Notes: generated by a model from the letters alone, not told the origin. A stretch of DNA of 64,000 nucleotides from Pseudomonas mosselii (GCF_019823065.1 NZ_CP081966.1:3379501-3443500), one strand, 5' to 3'. Positions 36,637-45,505 are shown, counted from the first letter of the stretch. Numbers and translations are program-made.

Positions 36637-39120
36637 ATGCCCGCTCCCCACCCCACCGCCCGCCTGCGCCTGGCCGTCCGCCGGTTCGCCTTTGGCCTGT
36701 CCCTCGCCAGCGTGCCCTGCGCGCTGCTCGCGCCGGCCCATGCCATGGCCAGCAGCCAGAACACCTACCATATCGCCGCCGGCCCCCTGGGCAATGCGAT
36801 CACCCAGTTCGGCGTGCAGGCGGGGGTAACCATCTCGTTCGACACCGAGCAGACCCGCCACCTCAGCACCGCCGGGCTCGACGGCAGCTACAGCGTCGAG
36901 GAAGGCCTGCTGCGCCTGCTCGCCAGCAGCGGGCTGCAAGCCCAGCGCCAGGGCAACGGCGGCTATGTGCTGGTCCCGGCCGACAACGGAACGGCGATGG
37001 AACTGGGGCCGTTGACCATCGACGCCAATCGCCTCGATGCCACCAGCGAGGGTACCCAGTCCTACGCGGCGCGCGCGGTGACCATCGGCAAAGGTGTGCA
37101 CAGCCTCAAGGAGACGCCGCAGTCGGTCACCGTGATGACCCGCAAGATGCTCGACGACCAGAACCTCAACACCCTGGAACAGGTGCTGGACAAGACCCCT
37201 GGCATCACCGTCTACGACTCGCCCATGGGCGGCAAGTACTTCTACTCCCGTGGCTTCAACCTCGATGGCCAGTACCAGTACGACGGCGTGCCGCTGGATG
37301 TGGGTGGCAACTATGTGCAGGCCAACAGCTTCTCCAGCGACATGGCCTTCTACGACCGGGTCGAGATCCTCAAGGGCGCGGCCGGCATGATGAAGGGCTC
37401 CGGCTCCTCCGCCGGCGGCGTCAACTTCGTGCGCAAGCGCGGCCAGGACAAGGCCCACACCACGCTGACCTTGTCCGCCGGCACCTGGGACAACTACCGT
37501 GGCCAGGTGGACGTGGGCGGCCCGCTCAACGAATCGGGTACCGTGCGTGGCCGCGCCGTGGCCACCCTGCAGGATCGCCAGTACTTCTACGACAACGCCA
37601 AGCGCCAGGACCAGGTGCTGTACGGCGCCCTGGACTGGGACGTGACGCCCGACACCACCCTGGGCGTGGGCCTTGCCTATGAAGACGTCGACGCCTCGCC
37701 CTGCTACCACGGCCTGCCCCGCTACGCCGACGGCAGCGACCTGAAGCTGTCGCGCTCCACCTGCCTGGGCGCCAGCTGGAACGACCAGCAAAGCCAGCGC
37801 ACCACCGGCTTCGCCGACCTCAAGCATCGTTTCAACGACGACTGGACGCTGAACTTTGCCTCGGTCTACACCCACAACAACCAGAACATCGAGTACGGCT
37901 ACGCCGAGGGCGCGGTGCCGGTGGGCGCCGGCAGCGCCGGGATCCGCCGCTATGCCGGGCGGTTCGACTACGACCAGGATGACTACGGCTTCGATAGCTA
38001 CCTCGACGGCAAGTTCGAGGCGTTCGGCCTCGAGCACGAGCTGATCGTCGGCGCCAACGCCAGCCGCCAGCAGACCCACGATTACTTCGCGCTGATGGGC
38101 CTGAGCGGTACCCAGAACCCGTTCGATCCGTCCCCGGCCTTCCCCCATCCGTCCAAGGACGCGTTCCTGAGCGCTCCCAGCCGCGGCGGTAGCGTCCCCA
38201 CCGACTCCACCACCACCCAGTACGGCACCTACGCCACCCTGCGCCTGAAGCTGGCCGAGCCATTGACCCTGGTGCTCGGTACGCGGGTGAGCTGGTACCG
38301 CAACAAGAGCGATTCCTACACCCAGGCCTGGGACTACTGGGTACACAACCGCAGCCAGGAAAACGGCCAGGTCACGCCCTTCGCCGCCGTGCTCTACGAC
38401 CTCAACGATGAGTGGACCGTCTACGCCAGCTACGCCGACATCTTCCAGCCGCAGAGCAATCTGGTGAATGCCCAGGGCCAGGCCCTGCAGCCCAAGACCG
38501 GCGCCAACTACGAGCTGGGTATCAAGGGTGAGCTGTTCGGCGGTGCACTGAACACCGCCTTCAACCTGTTCCGCACGGTCGAGGAGCACCGCGCCGAAAC
38601 CGACTTCGCCGACACCTGCCTGGGCTCGGGCGACCAGTACTGCTACACCGACAGCGGCAAGGTCCGCGCCCAGGGCTTCGAGGCCGAGGTCAGCGGCTCG
38701 CCCATCGAACGCCTGCAGTTGCTGGCGGGCTACACCTACACCCAGACCAAATACCTGAACACCATCAACCAGACCGACCCGACCGAGCTGACCTTCACCT
38801 CCAGCTTCATCCCGCGGCACATGCTCAAGGTCTGGGGTGACTACCAGCTGGACGGCGCGCTCGAACGCTGGACCGTCGGCGCCGGGGTTTCCAGCCAGAG
38901 CGACAACTTCCGCCGCCAGGGCAACCTGAGCATCGAGCAGGCGGGTTACACCCTGTGGAGCGGCCGCGTGCAGTACCGCCTCGACGAGCACTGGAGCCTG
39001 GCGCTGAACGGCAACAACCTGCTGGACAAGCGTTATTACTCGACCGTGGGGGCTACTGGCTGGGGTAACTACTATGGTGAGCCGCGCAACTTCATGGTGA
39101 CGCTCAAGGGGAGTTTCTGA
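36637..39120 (+). CDS. TonB-dependent siderophore receptor with N-terminal signalling (STN) domain, system 1
   Basis: 827 residues from the ATG at 36637 (AAGGA 7 nt upstream). A signal peptide is followed by an STN domain (about 45-120; HIAAGPLGNAITQFGVQAG), which contacts FecR. The plug (about 150-290; LKETPQSVTVMTRKMLDDQ, YFYSRGFNLDG, ILKGAAGMMKGSGSSAGGVNF) and a 22-strand barrel end in FMVTLKGSF. It belongs to the FpvA/FoxA/FecA-like transducers; the siderophore cannot be named from sequence. The sigma and FecR genes are immediately upstream. Confidence 0.9.
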   Translation: MPAPHPTARLRLAVRRFAFGLSLASVPCALLAPAHAMASSQNTYHIAAGPLGNAITQFGVQAGVTISFDTEQTRHLSTAGLDGSYSVEEGLLRLLASSGLQAQRQGNGGYVLVPADNGTAMELGPLTIDANRLDATSEGTQSYAARAVTIGKGVHSLKETPQSVTVMTRKMLDDQNLNTLEQVLDKTPGITVYDSPMGGKYFYSRGFNLDGQYQYDGVPLDVGGNYVQANSFSSDMAFYDRVEILKGAAGMMKGSGSSAGGVNFVRKRGQDKAHTTLTLSAGTWDNYRGQVDVGGPLNESGTVRGRAVATLQDRQYFYDNAKRQDQVLYGALDWDVTPDTTLGVGLAYEDVDASPCYHGLPRYADGSDLKLSRSTCLGASWNDQQSQRTTGFADLKHRFNDDWTLNFASVYTHNNQNIEYGYAEGAVPVGAGSAGIRRYAGRFDYDQDDYGFDSYLDGKFEAFGLEHELIVGANASRQQTHDYFALMGLSGTQNPFDPSPAFPHPSKDAFLSAPSRGGSVPTDSTTTQYGTYATLRLKLAEPLTLVLGTRVSWYRNKSDSYTQAWDYWVHNRSQENGQVTPFAAVLYDLNDEWTVYASYADIFQPQSNLVNAQGQALQPKTGANYELGIKGELFGGALNTAFNLFRTVEEHRAETDFADTCLGSGDQYCYTDSGKVRAQGFEAEVSGSPIERLQLLAGYTYTQTKYLNTINQTDPTELTFTSSFIPRHMLKVWGDYQLDGALERWTVGAGVSSQSDNFRRQGNLSIEQAGYTLWSGRVQYRLDEHWSLALNGNNLLDKRYYSTVGATGWGNYYGEPRNFMVTLKGSF

Positions 39121-39159
39121 TGGGGGCAGGATCGGCGTTGTAAGCGTCGGGTCTTTCAG

Positions 39160-39190
39160 GGTGTTCGCCGCAAGCCTTGCAGCGAACACC
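39160..39190. terminator. Hairpin after the first TonB receptor
   Basis: 9-bp stem GGTGTTCGC / GCGAACACC with a 13-nt loop, 40 bp after the receptor stop and about 67 bp from the stop of the convergent hydrolase. No U-tract; a probable transcription end for the receptor. Confidence 0.45.
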
Positions 39191-39256
39191 TGGAGGCCTT
39201 CACTCGGTCAACAGCCGCCGCAGCCAAAGACCTTGAGAGGGCTGCACGCCAACCAC

Positions 39257-40180
39257 TCATTGTCCGCGCTCCGCCCCCGGTTCGAGGAAAGCCGCAACAG
39301 CGCTGGCAAATCGCTCCGGTTGATCGAGCATGACGAAATGAAAACTGTCATCGATGCGGGTGAAATGGATATCAGGTGTCGAGGCATAGGCCCGACGGAA
39401 CGTTGCATCGACGCTGGATGCAGGCACACCGTAAAAAGCGTCGTAGGCATACACGACTTCGACCGGCGCGCTGATGCGACCGAGTTCGGGACGCAGATCG
39501 GTGATCATCAATTCATATACGGCGTCCGCCACAGTCTTGCGATCGGAGCTGATCCCCGCAGAAACCAGCCCTGGTCTGACCACCTCGGTCTTGGCGAGTC
39601 GGGCGATGGATGCCTTCTGCATCGCTTCACTCTGCTCCGGCGATGCCGCCAACAGCGAACTGCGCATTGCTGCAGCCTGCACGGTAGCAGTTTCGCTGGT
39701 GGCCAAAGGGTCAATCAGCAACGTATAGAACGGCAACGCATCGACGATCATCAAGCGCCCAACCTGATCGGGATGACGAGCCCCCAGCATCAATGCAACC
39801 TCTCCCCCCAGCGAATGCCCGATGATCACGGGGGCCTCGATATGCTGGGTGCGGATGTAATCAGCAATTGCCTCGGCCACTGGAGCGAGCACTTTCCCTT
39901 CGCTATCGGTCACCGCAGGCGAACCGGCAAAGCCTGCGAGCTGCACGAGGTGAAGGCGGTGGTCCTGGCGTAACCGAGTCGCCAGGTCAGCCCATACCTC
40001 ACGAGACGATGCCAGTCCCGGAATCAGGATCACATCCCTGCCCTCGCCTTCGACCTGGACCGAGATACGCTGCTGATCAGTGGGTAATGGAGACGATGGC
40101 TGGCCGGGTGACGCCGATAGCGACACCGACATCAACGACAAGGTGGTCCCGACTGCCGCGAGGATCATTGCGATACGCAT
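39257..40180 (-). CDS. Secreted alpha/beta-hydrolase
   Basis: 307 residues with an N-terminal signal peptide (residues 1-23). The alpha/beta-hydrolase fold is marked by the oxyanion segment ILIPGLASSREVW, the nucleophile elbow VIIGHSLGGEVAL (Ser123) and a C-terminal His in DDSFHFVMLDQPERF; the acid is probably in VYAYDAFY. Likely periplasmic esterase or lactonase-like enzyme. It is transcribed toward the receptor, without clear functional link. Confidence 0.82.
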   Translation of the reverse strand: MRIAMILAAVGTTLSLMSVSLSASPGQPSSPLPTDQQRISVQVEGEGRDVILIPGLASSREVWADLATRLRQDHRLHLVQLAGFAGSPAVTDSEGKVLAPVAEAIADYIRTQHIEAPVIIGHSLGGEVALMLGARHPDQVGRLMIVDALPFYTLLIDPLATSETATVQAAAMRSSLLAASPEQSEAMQKASIARLAKTEVVRPGLVSAGISSDRKTVADAVYELMITDLRPELGRISAPVEVVYAYDAFYGVPASSVDATFRRAYASTPDIHFTRIDDSFHFVMLDQPERFASAVAAFLEPGAERGQ

Positions 40181-40298
40181 CGGACTCCCCTCTCCAGGCG
40201 ATGTGCTGCTTGATTCATGGCCACTCCTTTGACTGATGAGAGCTAGGCACTATACGGACTTGTCGCCACGATAGAAGGCGTTGAGGGCACTCGAGCAT

Positions 40299-40330
40299 GG
40301 TCTGGGTCGGCGCGGCTGCCCACCCAGACC
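40299..40330. terminator. Hairpin downstream of the DUF3077 gene
   Basis: Perfect 9-bp stem GGTCTGGGT / ACCCAGACC with a 14-nt loop, 14 bp from the DUF3077 stop. Likely a terminator of that leftward gene. Confidence 0.5.
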
Positions 40331-40343
40331 ACCGGCCTCTGTT

Positions 40344-40631
40344 TCACACCTTCTTCAATATCCCCATATGCGCATCATCCATCAAGGCCTTGGCCATATC
40401 GCTCAGGTAGTGCGATGCCCAGACCATCACCGGTTCGTTGTCCATCACCCCAATGAAGGAAGCCCGGCGGGCGCTGTCGAGCAGCACGGAAGCCTGCTCC
40501 ATGGCGTGGCTTGCGCAGTTGCCGGGCTCGACGCGGAACAGACGCATACCTTTGGTGGCGCCTTCCAGGCAGGTGCAGCTGCCGACGGTCCAGCCGAGCT
40601 GGCCGTGGTCTGCTGGGGTTTCGTTGTCCAT
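40344..40631 (-). CDS. DUF3077 family small protein
   Basis: 95 residues from an ATG with an AGGA site. The C-terminal two thirds show the family pattern LFRVEPGNCASHAMEQASVLLDSARRA followed by WASHYLSDMAKALMDD. DUF3077 proteins are short, Pseudomonas-restricted and often multi-copy, with no known function. Three Cys (CTC and NCAS) are in the N-terminal part. A second short Pseudomonas-type gene lies upstream on the same strand. Confidence 0.75.
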   Translation of the reverse strand: MDNETPADHGQLGWTVGSCTCLEGATKGMRLFRVEPGNCASHAMEQASVLLDSARRASFIGVMDNEPVMVWASHYLSDMAKALMDDAHMGILKKV

Positions 40632-40771
40632 TTGCGAAATCCTCTCTCGTAGAACAAACCGTGACTCATTGATTTAGCTAACCCCTGAGCGGCCTTGTGT
40701 CGCGCAAGGGCTGCGCAGCGGCCCCGGCAATTTTGATTGCGGCGCGGAACCTGGGGCCTGTGGCAGCTCTA

Positions 40772-41029
40772 TCAGTGCAATGTGTATGACAGCGGTCGCG
40801 CACTCATCTGGAGCTGGGCCAGTGCCGACTCCAGCAGCGTCCGGGTGGCATCAAGCTCGTGCATCATCGTCAGCATCACCAAAGTGGCCGGTGATTTGGG
40901 CAGGTGGCTGAACGACTGATGGGCGACGGCCAGCGCGCACATGACGTACTCGGTGGCTTGGACGAGGGTGTCCTCGAGGAGATGGGGGGATTCGGTGGAC
41001 GGGGGTGGGTCCGGGACGATCTTGAGCAT
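40772..41029 (-). CDS. Small Pseudomonas-type hypothetical protein (MLKIVPDPP family)
   Basis: 85 residues from the ATG at 41029; longer in-frame starts run through an Arg-rich non-coding-like stretch. The opening MLKIVPDPP is a recurrent start in short proteins of P. putida-group genomes. The rest is helical (LLEDTLVQATEYVMCALAVAHQSFSHL, MMHELDATRTLLESAL). No catalytic residues. Typically found near DUF3077 genes; function unknown. Confidence 0.65.
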   Translation of the reverse strand: MLKIVPDPPPSTESPHLLEDTLVQATEYVMCALAVAHQSFSHLPKSPATLVMLTMMHELDATRTLLESALAQLQMSARPLSYTLH

Positions 41030-41687
41030 GATGAAATTCTCTAGTTGCGCTGATCGGACCGCAGCCCATCGCTTGCAGGCGATAGGGTGGCGGCTACGTA
41101 CGGGCCTGCAAGACCGGGGCAACTAGAGTAAGCCCGGCTGACCCGAAGGCCACCCGTACGCAGCCACCATAACGCACTGCCAGTGGCTTGAGACCAATGG
41201 CAATAGGTGGCGCTGATCTAGTTGTCCCGCTCAGGCTTGCAGACCCGGCCGCTACTTTTTGCAGCGACCCAGCGAGACTAGACCTCTGTTGGAAGGCGTA
41301 AAAGCGGCTAAAGCATGCTTCGGAAACGGACTACTCGAAATAGGGAAAATCTGATTAATCCCTGTAGGACGCGACGCGGGGTCTCTCCCCTGCCCCTCTA
41401 CCCAGCCGTGCCGTTGGGCGTGGGGCTGTTCGTGACGCGGCGTCGGTTCACGGAGGTGGGCTGAAGCCCAGGTCAAGCTCTTGCAGGAGATCGCCGTGCC
41501 CTATGGGCTACACAGTCGTGCAGGAAACAACGTTACAAGCATTACCAACGTGGGAGCGGGCTTGCCCCGCGATGCGGCGTATGGCACCGGCATTACCGGT
41601 GATCGCGGGGCCAGCCCGCTCCCACGCAGCCCAACAACCAGATTGCATTGAGAACAGCGCCTTGGGTCAATGTCCACTTCGGATCGA
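41030..41687. other. Gene-poor region with motif repeats and a REP pair
   Basis: No convincing gene in 658 bp. Contents: three CTAGTTG-type motifs (41041, 41116, 41218), a CTACGTACGGG segment at 41094, a roughly 250-bp stretch (about 41230-41480) whose minus-strand frame gives a 74-residue peptide of improbable composition, and the REP pair at 41550-41625. The region is probably the promoter of the leftward small gene plus repeat material. Confidence 0.55.
41550..41625. repeat. Pair of inverted REP sequences (BIME-like)
   Basis: GTGGGAGCGGGCTTGCCCCG at 41550-41569 is answered by CGGGGCCAGCCCGCTCCCAC at 41606-41625 in inverse orientation. The internal spacer contains ACCGG/CCGGT. This is the usual P. 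putida-type REP hairpin found between genes. Confidence 0.85.
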
Positions 41688-42401
41688 TCAGGCAGCCCCC
41701 TTCGCCTGCTGTTCCAGATGTACCTGCAACGTCGGATCGATCCCCAACGCACTGGCCAATTCATCAAGGTAGGCCCGCTCCGCATCCTGCTGGTCATCCA
41801 CCAGCATCACACTGGCCAGATACATTTCCGCAGCCATGCCCGAGTCCTGGGCCGACTGTGCCACTTCGGCAGCATCGAGGGGTTTGCTGACTTCCTCATC
41901 CAGCCATTGCTGCAATTGCGGGTCGCTGGTGTGACGTTTGATTTCGGCATAGATCAACTGTTCTTCCTGCGGGTCGATGCGACCATCAGCCTTGGCTGCC
42001 GCAATCAGCGCACGCAAGATCGCATGGCTGTGATCTTCGGCCTCGGGGCCGGACAGTTGATCCACGGTACGCACGGCCTGTTGCGGCGCGGCCGCCTGGC
42101 TGCGCTGCCAACTTTGATAGGCCTGGAACGCCATCATGCCCAATGACGCCAGAGCCGCGTAATTGACGCCGCCAGCAGAGCGTCCCTGAGCGGAAGCGCC
42201 GGCGTTGCCACCACCGCCACCCAAAAGGCCGCCCAGTAAACCACCAAGGCCACCACTGCCACCTGCGGTAATGCCGCCGCCAAGCAGCCCTCCCAGCAAG
42301 CCGCCCAGGCCATCCTGCGCTGACATGCCGCCGCGCCCTTGTTGTGCTTGCGAACCCTGCCCGGCCCGGAGCAACTGTTCCAGTAGATCACTCGTGTTCA
42401 T
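41688..42401 (-). CDS. TerB/DUF533-like protein with Gly-rich N-terminal region
   Basis: 237 residues from the ATG at 42401. Residues 20-75 are low-complexity Gly/Leu (GLGGLLGGLLGGG occurs twice). A TerB-like domain occupies about 125-237 (ILRALIAAAKADGRIDPQEEQLI, LDELASALGIDP), with the acidic DGRIDPQE that could bind metal. This is the DUF533/YebE type. The Gly-rich repeat may be a membrane-associated segment. Stand-alone gene; function unknown. Confidence 0.78.
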   Translation of the reverse strand: MNTSDLLEQLLRAGQGSQAQQGRGGMSAQDGLGGLLGGLLGGGITAGGSGGLGGLLGGLLGGGGGNAGASAQGRSAGGVNYAALASLGMMAFQAYQSWQRSQAAAPQQAVRTVDQLSGPEAEDHSHAILRALIAAAKADGRIDPQEEQLIYAEIKRHTSDPQLQQWLDEEVSKPLDAAEVAQSAQDSGMAAEMYLASVMLVDDQQDAERAYLDELASALGIDPTLQVHLEQQAKGAA

Positions 42402-42567
42402 CGCACCGCCCTCGGTCGGTAGTCGTCGCCCAGACAAGCAACGATAGCCCCCGCAAGGCGAACCGCCATTACCGTCTGGCCGACGGGTAAGCGGGGGCTT
42501 ACCGAGTGCAGCGAAATAGCACGAATGCTCCCTGCGGCTTGAACCGGAAGCAGGGGCTGGACCGCCT

Positions 42568-42963
42568 CTATTGCGGCAGTTTCGCGATCACCTTGATCTC
42601 GAAGTCGAAGCCGGACAGCCAGGTCACGCCAAGAGCGGTCACCGTGGGATAAGGCGCTTCACCCCAATACTCAGCCGCCACCTCCCAGATGGTCTCAAAC
42701 TTCGAGTCGGGGTCGACCATGAAGATGGTCGTATCAACCACATCCTGGAAACTACTGCCGGCCTCGGCGAGGATCGCATTGAGGTTGGCGAAGGCCAGGC
42801 GAACCTGCGCCGCGAGGTCCGGCTCGGCCGTGCCATCCTTGCGGCTGCCGACCTGACCGGATACGAACAGAAAACCGTTGGAGCGAATCGCCGGTGAGTA
42901 GCGGTGCAGCTCGTACAAAGCATGGCGATCGGGTGGGAAAACGACATCACGTTTACTGGACAT
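42568..42963 (-). CDS. RidA (YjgF/UK114) family protein
   Basis: 131 residues. The RidA fold shows NGFLFVSGQVGSRKDG, DLAAQVRLAFANLNAILAEAGSSFQDVVDTTIFMVD and a C-terminal PTVTALGVTWLSGFDFEIKVIA. The Arg of canonical enamine deaminases in the GE/GR-AVR motif is not obvious, so it may belong to a Rid subgroup without imine-deaminase activity. It diverges from a LysR-type gene that probably controls it. Confidence 0.83.
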   Translation of the reverse strand: MSSKRDVVFPPDRHALYELHRYSPAIRSNGFLFVSGQVGSRKDGTAEPDLAAQVRLAFANLNAILAEAGSSFQDVVDTTIFMVDPDSKFETIWEVAAEYWGEAPYPTVTALGVTWLSGFDFEIKVIAKLPQ

Positions 42964-43060
42964 TACCTACCTCGTTCTGGGCTATCGCGGCCCGTTGTCT
43001 ACGGTGAGGCCACTTTAAAAAGGCTACCTACCTGGATAAACGGGCAGCACTGGCCAGGAC

Positions 43061-43079
43061 TGTTTGTATAATCCAAACA
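43061..43079. promoter_or_regulatory. LysR-type operator dyad overlapping a -10 element
   Basis: TGTTTG-tataatc-CAAACA, a perfect 6-bp inverted repeat with a 7-bp centre. The TATAAT in the centre is a good -10 element 32 bp before the LysR start. The regulator would therefore repress itself while facing the RidA gene. Confidence 0.55.
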
Positions 43080-43103
43080 ATCCAGGTGCGAACGAGGCGT
43101 GGA

Positions 43104-44018
43104 ATGGACCGATTCGATGCGATGCAGGCGTTTGCCCGAGTGGTGGAAACCGGCAGTTTCACCAAGGCAGCCGCCACCTTGCACATGAGCAAGACCACCG
43201 TGACGCAGCTCATTCAGCAGCTGGAAGCGAGGCTGCGCGTGCGCCTGCTCAACCGCACCACACGCAAGGTCAATGTCACCGCCGACGGCGCGGCTTACTA
43301 CGAACGCGTTGTTCGGTTACTGGCAGACATGGACGACGCCGAGACCAGCTTGTCCAGCGCCTCGATGACGCCGCGCGGACGGTTGCGGGTGGATGTCCCC
43401 AGCCCGCTGGCGCGAATGCTGCTCATACCCGCCCTGCCGGAATTCTTTGCACGTTATCCGGAAATCCAGCTGACCGTGGGCGTGAGCGATCGCATCGTCG
43501 ACATCATTGGTGAAAACATCGACTGCGTGGTACGTGGCGGCGAGATCACCGATCAGTCCCTGGTGGCAAGGCATGTGGGCGATTTGAAACTCGGTATCTA
43601 TACCACGCCCGGGTACTTGCAGCGCTTCGGAACACCAGCACACCCGCGTGAGTTAGCGGAAGGCCAGCACAAAACCATCGGCTTTCTCTGGTTTCGAACA
43701 GGCAAAACCTTGCCCTACGTGATGCAGCGAGGTGAGGAGCGCATAGAGGTCCAGCCCCGTCCGCAACTGACGGTCGATGACGGCAATGCGTACCTTGCCG
43801 CCGGTCTGGCTGGCTTGGGGATGCTCTGGCTGCCGCAGTACATGGCCAAACCGCACCTTAACAGTGGGGAGCTACTGCCGCTGTTTGAAGACTGGCATAT
43901 GTCGCCAATGCCGATGTACCTGGTTTTCCCGCCGAATCGCCATGTCAGCGCCAAGGTTCGGGTATTTATCGACTGGATAATCGAATTGATGGCCGAGCAT
44001 GCGCCAGTGATTGGCTGA
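43104..44018 (+). CDS. LysR-family transcriptional regulator
   Basis: 304 residues from the ATG at 43104, with the family start MDRFDAMQAFARVVETGSF. The winged helix-turn-helix (AAATLHMSKTTVTQLIQQLE) is followed by a periplasmic-binding-protein-like effector domain (about 90-300) including DCVVRGGEITDQSLVARHVG. This is the AaeR/CrgA-like subclass of LysR. Divergent from the RidA gene with a dyad between them. Confidence 0.88.
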   Translation: MDRFDAMQAFARVVETGSFTKAAATLHMSKTTVTQLIQQLEARLRVRLLNRTTRKVNVTADGAAYYERVVRLLADMDDAETSLSSASMTPRGRLRVDVPSPLARMLLIPALPEFFARYPEIQLTVGVSDRIVDIIGENIDCVVRGGEITDQSLVARHVGDLKLGIYTTPGYLQRFGTPAHPRELAEGQHKTIGFLWFRTGKTLPYVMQRGEERIEVQPRPQLTVDDGNAYLAAGLAGLGMLWLPQYMAKPHLNSGELLPLFEDWHMSPMPMYLVFPPNRHVSAKVRVFIDWIIELMAEHAPVIG

Positions 44019-44085
44019 AACAGATGCAAGGCCGCTGCACCGAATTTCCGCTGTTGCCCGTTTCTGACAGTGCGGCAGAGGCCAA

Positions 44086-44133
44086 CTATGGGTCGTTAGC
44101 GGCATTTCGTGACCGGCCGCTTCCGACCCATAG
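44086..44133. repeat. Dispersed hairpin repeat, copy a
   Basis: CTATGGGTCGTTAGCGGC is answered by GCCGCTTCCGACCCATAG, 16 of 18 bp pairing, with a 12-nt loop. Same family as the elements at 45440, 46126, 56497, 60739 and 62220. Confidence 0.75.
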
Positions 44134-44244
44134 CAGTCCTTGGCGCAGGCCGTTTAACAATACATGGCTGACTTGTAAAGGTGCAGCAAACGGCGAGTAG
44201 ACTGCCAGCAGCCAATCGATCTGCACGTTACTCTCCAATCAGGT

Positions 44245-45279
44245 CTAGTCACTGAACTCCCACTTAAGTATTGGGAGATGCCGGAGCTCGCCACATACTG
44301 GACGCGGTACATCGCGCACATGCTGTGCACCGAGCAGCTCGTAGAAGCCCCGTGCCGATGGGTCCGATTCCACCGCTAGCGTATTCACGCCCAGTCCACG
44401 CGCCACAGCCAGAGCATGCCCCACCAGGCGCCGTCCGTAACCGCTTCCCATCGACTGTGGGTCGACCCAGCAATGCTCCAACTGCCAGCCATCCTCGCCG
44501 CTCTCAAGCCCATAAAAGCCCAGTAGTTGGCCACCCGCTGCGACCAGCACTGCGTAGTGGAAGGTCATTTGCTCGGGGCGGAAAGTCAGCGCTGCCTGCC
44601 ATGCCTTCATCCAAGTCTCGGGGTATCCCCAATGGGCCTTGCTGCGCTGAGCCAAAGCACTGAGTGCCTGCGCATCAGACCCGCGGGATGGGCGAAGGAT
44701 CGGTGTGTCGTCCTCCAGCAGAGCTCGCCCCGCCGGGTCAGAGGCCAGCAGGCTGTACTGGTGCAGGCTGAGGAAGCGCCCGTTCTTGTATTCCACATCC
44801 CGCAGGGTTCCCTCAAACACGAAGCCGACCCGCTCCAGCAAACGAATACTGGCGGGGTTCTCCGGCTCAACATCTGCGTGAATGCGATGTACGCCGAGGG
44901 TGCCCAGGGCGAAGCGGAGGATGGTGGGCAGGCAGTCTTGCATCAGCCCTCGGCCCCAGTGTTCCGGCATCAGCCAATAGCCGATATCCAAGCTACGGTC
45001 GGAGTGTGACCAATCGTTGAAACCACAAGCGCCTATCAGTTCGTCCCGTCCCGGGAAGGTAATGCCCCACCAAATGCCCCGGTGCTCTTCCAGCAGAGCG
45101 TCATACCAGCGCATCTGCTCGTCCGTCGCTTCGAGGCTGTCGTAAGACACGCCGTAGTGGGCAACAACCTGCGGGTTAGAAAGCCCGGCAAAAATCGCCT
45201 CGGCGTCATTGCGATTAATCCGCCGCAGCGTGCAACTGGGCAGGAAGAACTCGGGAAACTCGATAGCAAGGTCCATCAT
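44245..45279 (-). CDS. Two-domain GNAT acetyltransferase (RimJ-like plus second GNAT)
   Basis: 344 residues, two N-acetyltransferase domains in tandem. The first (about 13-170) is RimJ/RimL-like: TLRRINRNDAEAIFAGLSNP, DIGYWLMPEHWGRGLMQDCL with the acetyl-CoA loop, and NPASIRLLERVGFVFEGTLRD. The second (about 193-340) has its own loop VDPQSMGSGYGRRLVGHALA and the ending ESDPSARGFYELLGAQHV. Fusions of unrelated GNAT domains may acetylate two substrates or use one as a scaffold. The gene stands alone between hairpin repeats. Confidence 0.85.
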   Translation of the reverse strand: MMDLAIEFPEFFLPSCTLRRINRNDAEAIFAGLSNPQVVAHYGVSYDSLEATDEQMRWYDALLEEHRGIWWGITFPGRDELIGACGFNDWSHSDRSLDIGYWLMPEHWGRGLMQDCLPTILRFALGTLGVHRIHADVEPENPASIRLLERVGFVFEGTLRDVEYKNGRFLSLHQYSLLASDPAGRALLEDDTPILRPSRGSDAQALSALAQRSKAHWGYPETWMKAWQAALTFRPEQMTFHYAVLVAAGGQLLGFYGLESGEDGWQLEHCWVDPQSMGSGYGRRLVGHALAVARGLGVNTLAVESDPSARGFYELLGAQHVRDVPRPVCGELRHLPILKWEFSD

Positions 45280-45439
45280 AAAAAATCCGCAGGGCTGGGT
45301 CAGTGCAAAAATGGTCGCAGCAAAGGGCGCGGGAGTAAAAGGACAGTCAGGAAGCTATTAGGCGGAACAGTCCAATAAAGAGTAATTGAGTGATTACTGG
45401 CAGGGGGGGTAGCCAGTTGGTGCTATTGGTCACCGGCGG

Positions 45440-45494
45440 CTATGGGTCGATAGCTGCCACTCGCAAGTGACCACAGTCGACCCAAAGCGGCCCC
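45440..45494. repeat. Dispersed hairpin repeat, copy b
   Basis: CTATGGGTCGATAGCTGCC followed 16 bp later by GTCGACCCAAAGCGG; degenerate inverted repeat of the family described at 44086. Lies between the two-domain GNAT gene and the 142-residue gene. Confidence 0.6.
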
Positions 45495-45505
45495 ACTGCC
45501 TTTCG

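Noticed and set aside
36418..39189. A 923-residue minus-strand frame under the TonB receptor
   Set aside because: Val/Gly/Ala-rich antisense shadow; the receptor with signal peptide, STN, plug and barrel is on the plus strand.
41252..41476. 74-residue minus-strand frame in the intergenic region
   Set aside because: No ribosome site and improbable composition. More likely repeat DNA, reported as a finding only.
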